Assembly: GCA_035648415.1 (NCBI GenBank)
Contig: DASRLO010000034.1
Coordinates: 1-29,861, forward strand
Source of the DNA: DATARH01 sp035648415
GTDB lineage: Bacteria; Pseudomonadota; Alphaproteobacteria; ATCC43930; CGMCC-115725
Direction of reading: 5' to 3'
DNA: 29,861 nt
Within the stretch, counting starts at the first letter, position 1, and every line of letters starts with the position of its first letter. The notes beneath the pieces were generated by a model. That model was not told the origin of the DNA, did no database searches, and saw nothing but the letters and a program-made list of their open reading frames with translations. The translations under genes were made by a program, and so were the position numbers. Shown here one piece after another: positions 29,728 through 29,861 of this stretch.

Positions 29728-29861
29728 GAGTCTGACTCGAAATGGTTCATTTGCGCTCAATCTTTTGCGAGACGGCGGGAGAGGAGCCGTAGATTGGCGA
29801 GGAGGAGCCAGGCGGTGGCGCTCTGGGTGGTTGCTTCGAAGTCCTTGGCCAGGCGCCGGCT
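29728..29861 (-). mobile_element. IS5-type insertion sequence, 3' end cut by the window edge
   Basis: The apparent terminal inverted repeat begins GAGTCTGACTCGAAATGG at 29728, similar to IS5-family ends. It is preceded by TCA, compatible with the TNA target used by some IS5 subgroups. The element's transposase is cut by the window edge. Confidence 0.65.
29757..29861 (-). CDS. IS5-family transposase, C-terminal fragment
   Basis: The minus-strand frame reads RRLAKDFEATTQSATAWLLL then ANLRLLSRRLAKD before a TGA at 29757-29759. RRLAKDFE followed by a Trp-containing helix is the usual C-terminus of IS5-family DDE transposases. The N-terminal part lies beyond the window. Direction is the same as the glycoside hydrolase gene, but the coding frame ends about 60 bases before it. 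Confidence 0.85.
   Translation of the reverse strand, partial: SRRLAKDFEATTQSATAWLLLANLRLLSRRLAKD

Overview
The window is GC-rich, densely coded DNA from a Gram-negative bacterium, most likely an alphaproteobacterium of the Rhodospirillales or a related group. This rests on lipid A/Kdo genes, ubiquinone genes, a heparinase-like gene close to purH, an ETF-beta methyltransferase-like gene and the 455-residue form of GshA. It is an inference from gene content, not a marker-gene result. No rRNA, tRNA, CRISPR array or phage was found. Both edges cut through insertion sequence transposases: an IS481-type 3' end at the left and an IS5-type 3' end at the right.

Layout. (1) 1-4770: IS remnant, heparinase II/III-family protein, membrane sugar-phosphate transferase of the MraY/WecA family, and purH. 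(2) 4828-11957: an accessory hydrolase region with an M81 (MlrC-like) peptidase, a small low-GC secreted protein, two tandem secreted SGNH esterases, a TauD-type dioxygenase and two tandem MetX-fold alpha/beta hydrolases, one without and one with a signal peptide. (3) 12079-12711: queE. (4) 12725-18478, minus strand: a tightly overlapping lipid A/Kdo operon, msbA-like ABC transporter, DUF374 acyltransferase, waaA, lpxK, then lpxL/htrB-like acyltransferase. (5) 18696-20598, minus strand: pmbA/tldE, a frameshifted toxin-like gene and a DUF2283 gene. (6) 20860-25247, minus strand: ubiA, ETF-beta-methyltransferase-like gene, MFS transporter and ubiD, overlapping or nearly touching. (7) 25376-27576, plus strand: rsmE and gshA. 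(8) 27682-29697, minus strand: a large secreted glycoside hydrolase of the agarase/beta-galactosidase clan.

The most distinctive theme is small palindromic repeats of several families. They sit in most larger intergenic gaps and also touch coding sequences. One lies in frame inside the N-terminus of ubiA, one supplies the apparent ATG of rsmE, one abuts the start of the glycoside hydrolase and appears to have been hit by the IS5-type element, and two related long inverted repeats lie near 10.8 kb and 20.7 kb. Other points for follow-up are an Asn-to-Asp change at the oxyanion position of one SGNH copy, the compartment-split MetX-like pair, the decayed toxin/DUF2283 pair, and the ETF methyltransferase embedded with ubiquinone genes. 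No gap between genes exceeds about 300 bases.
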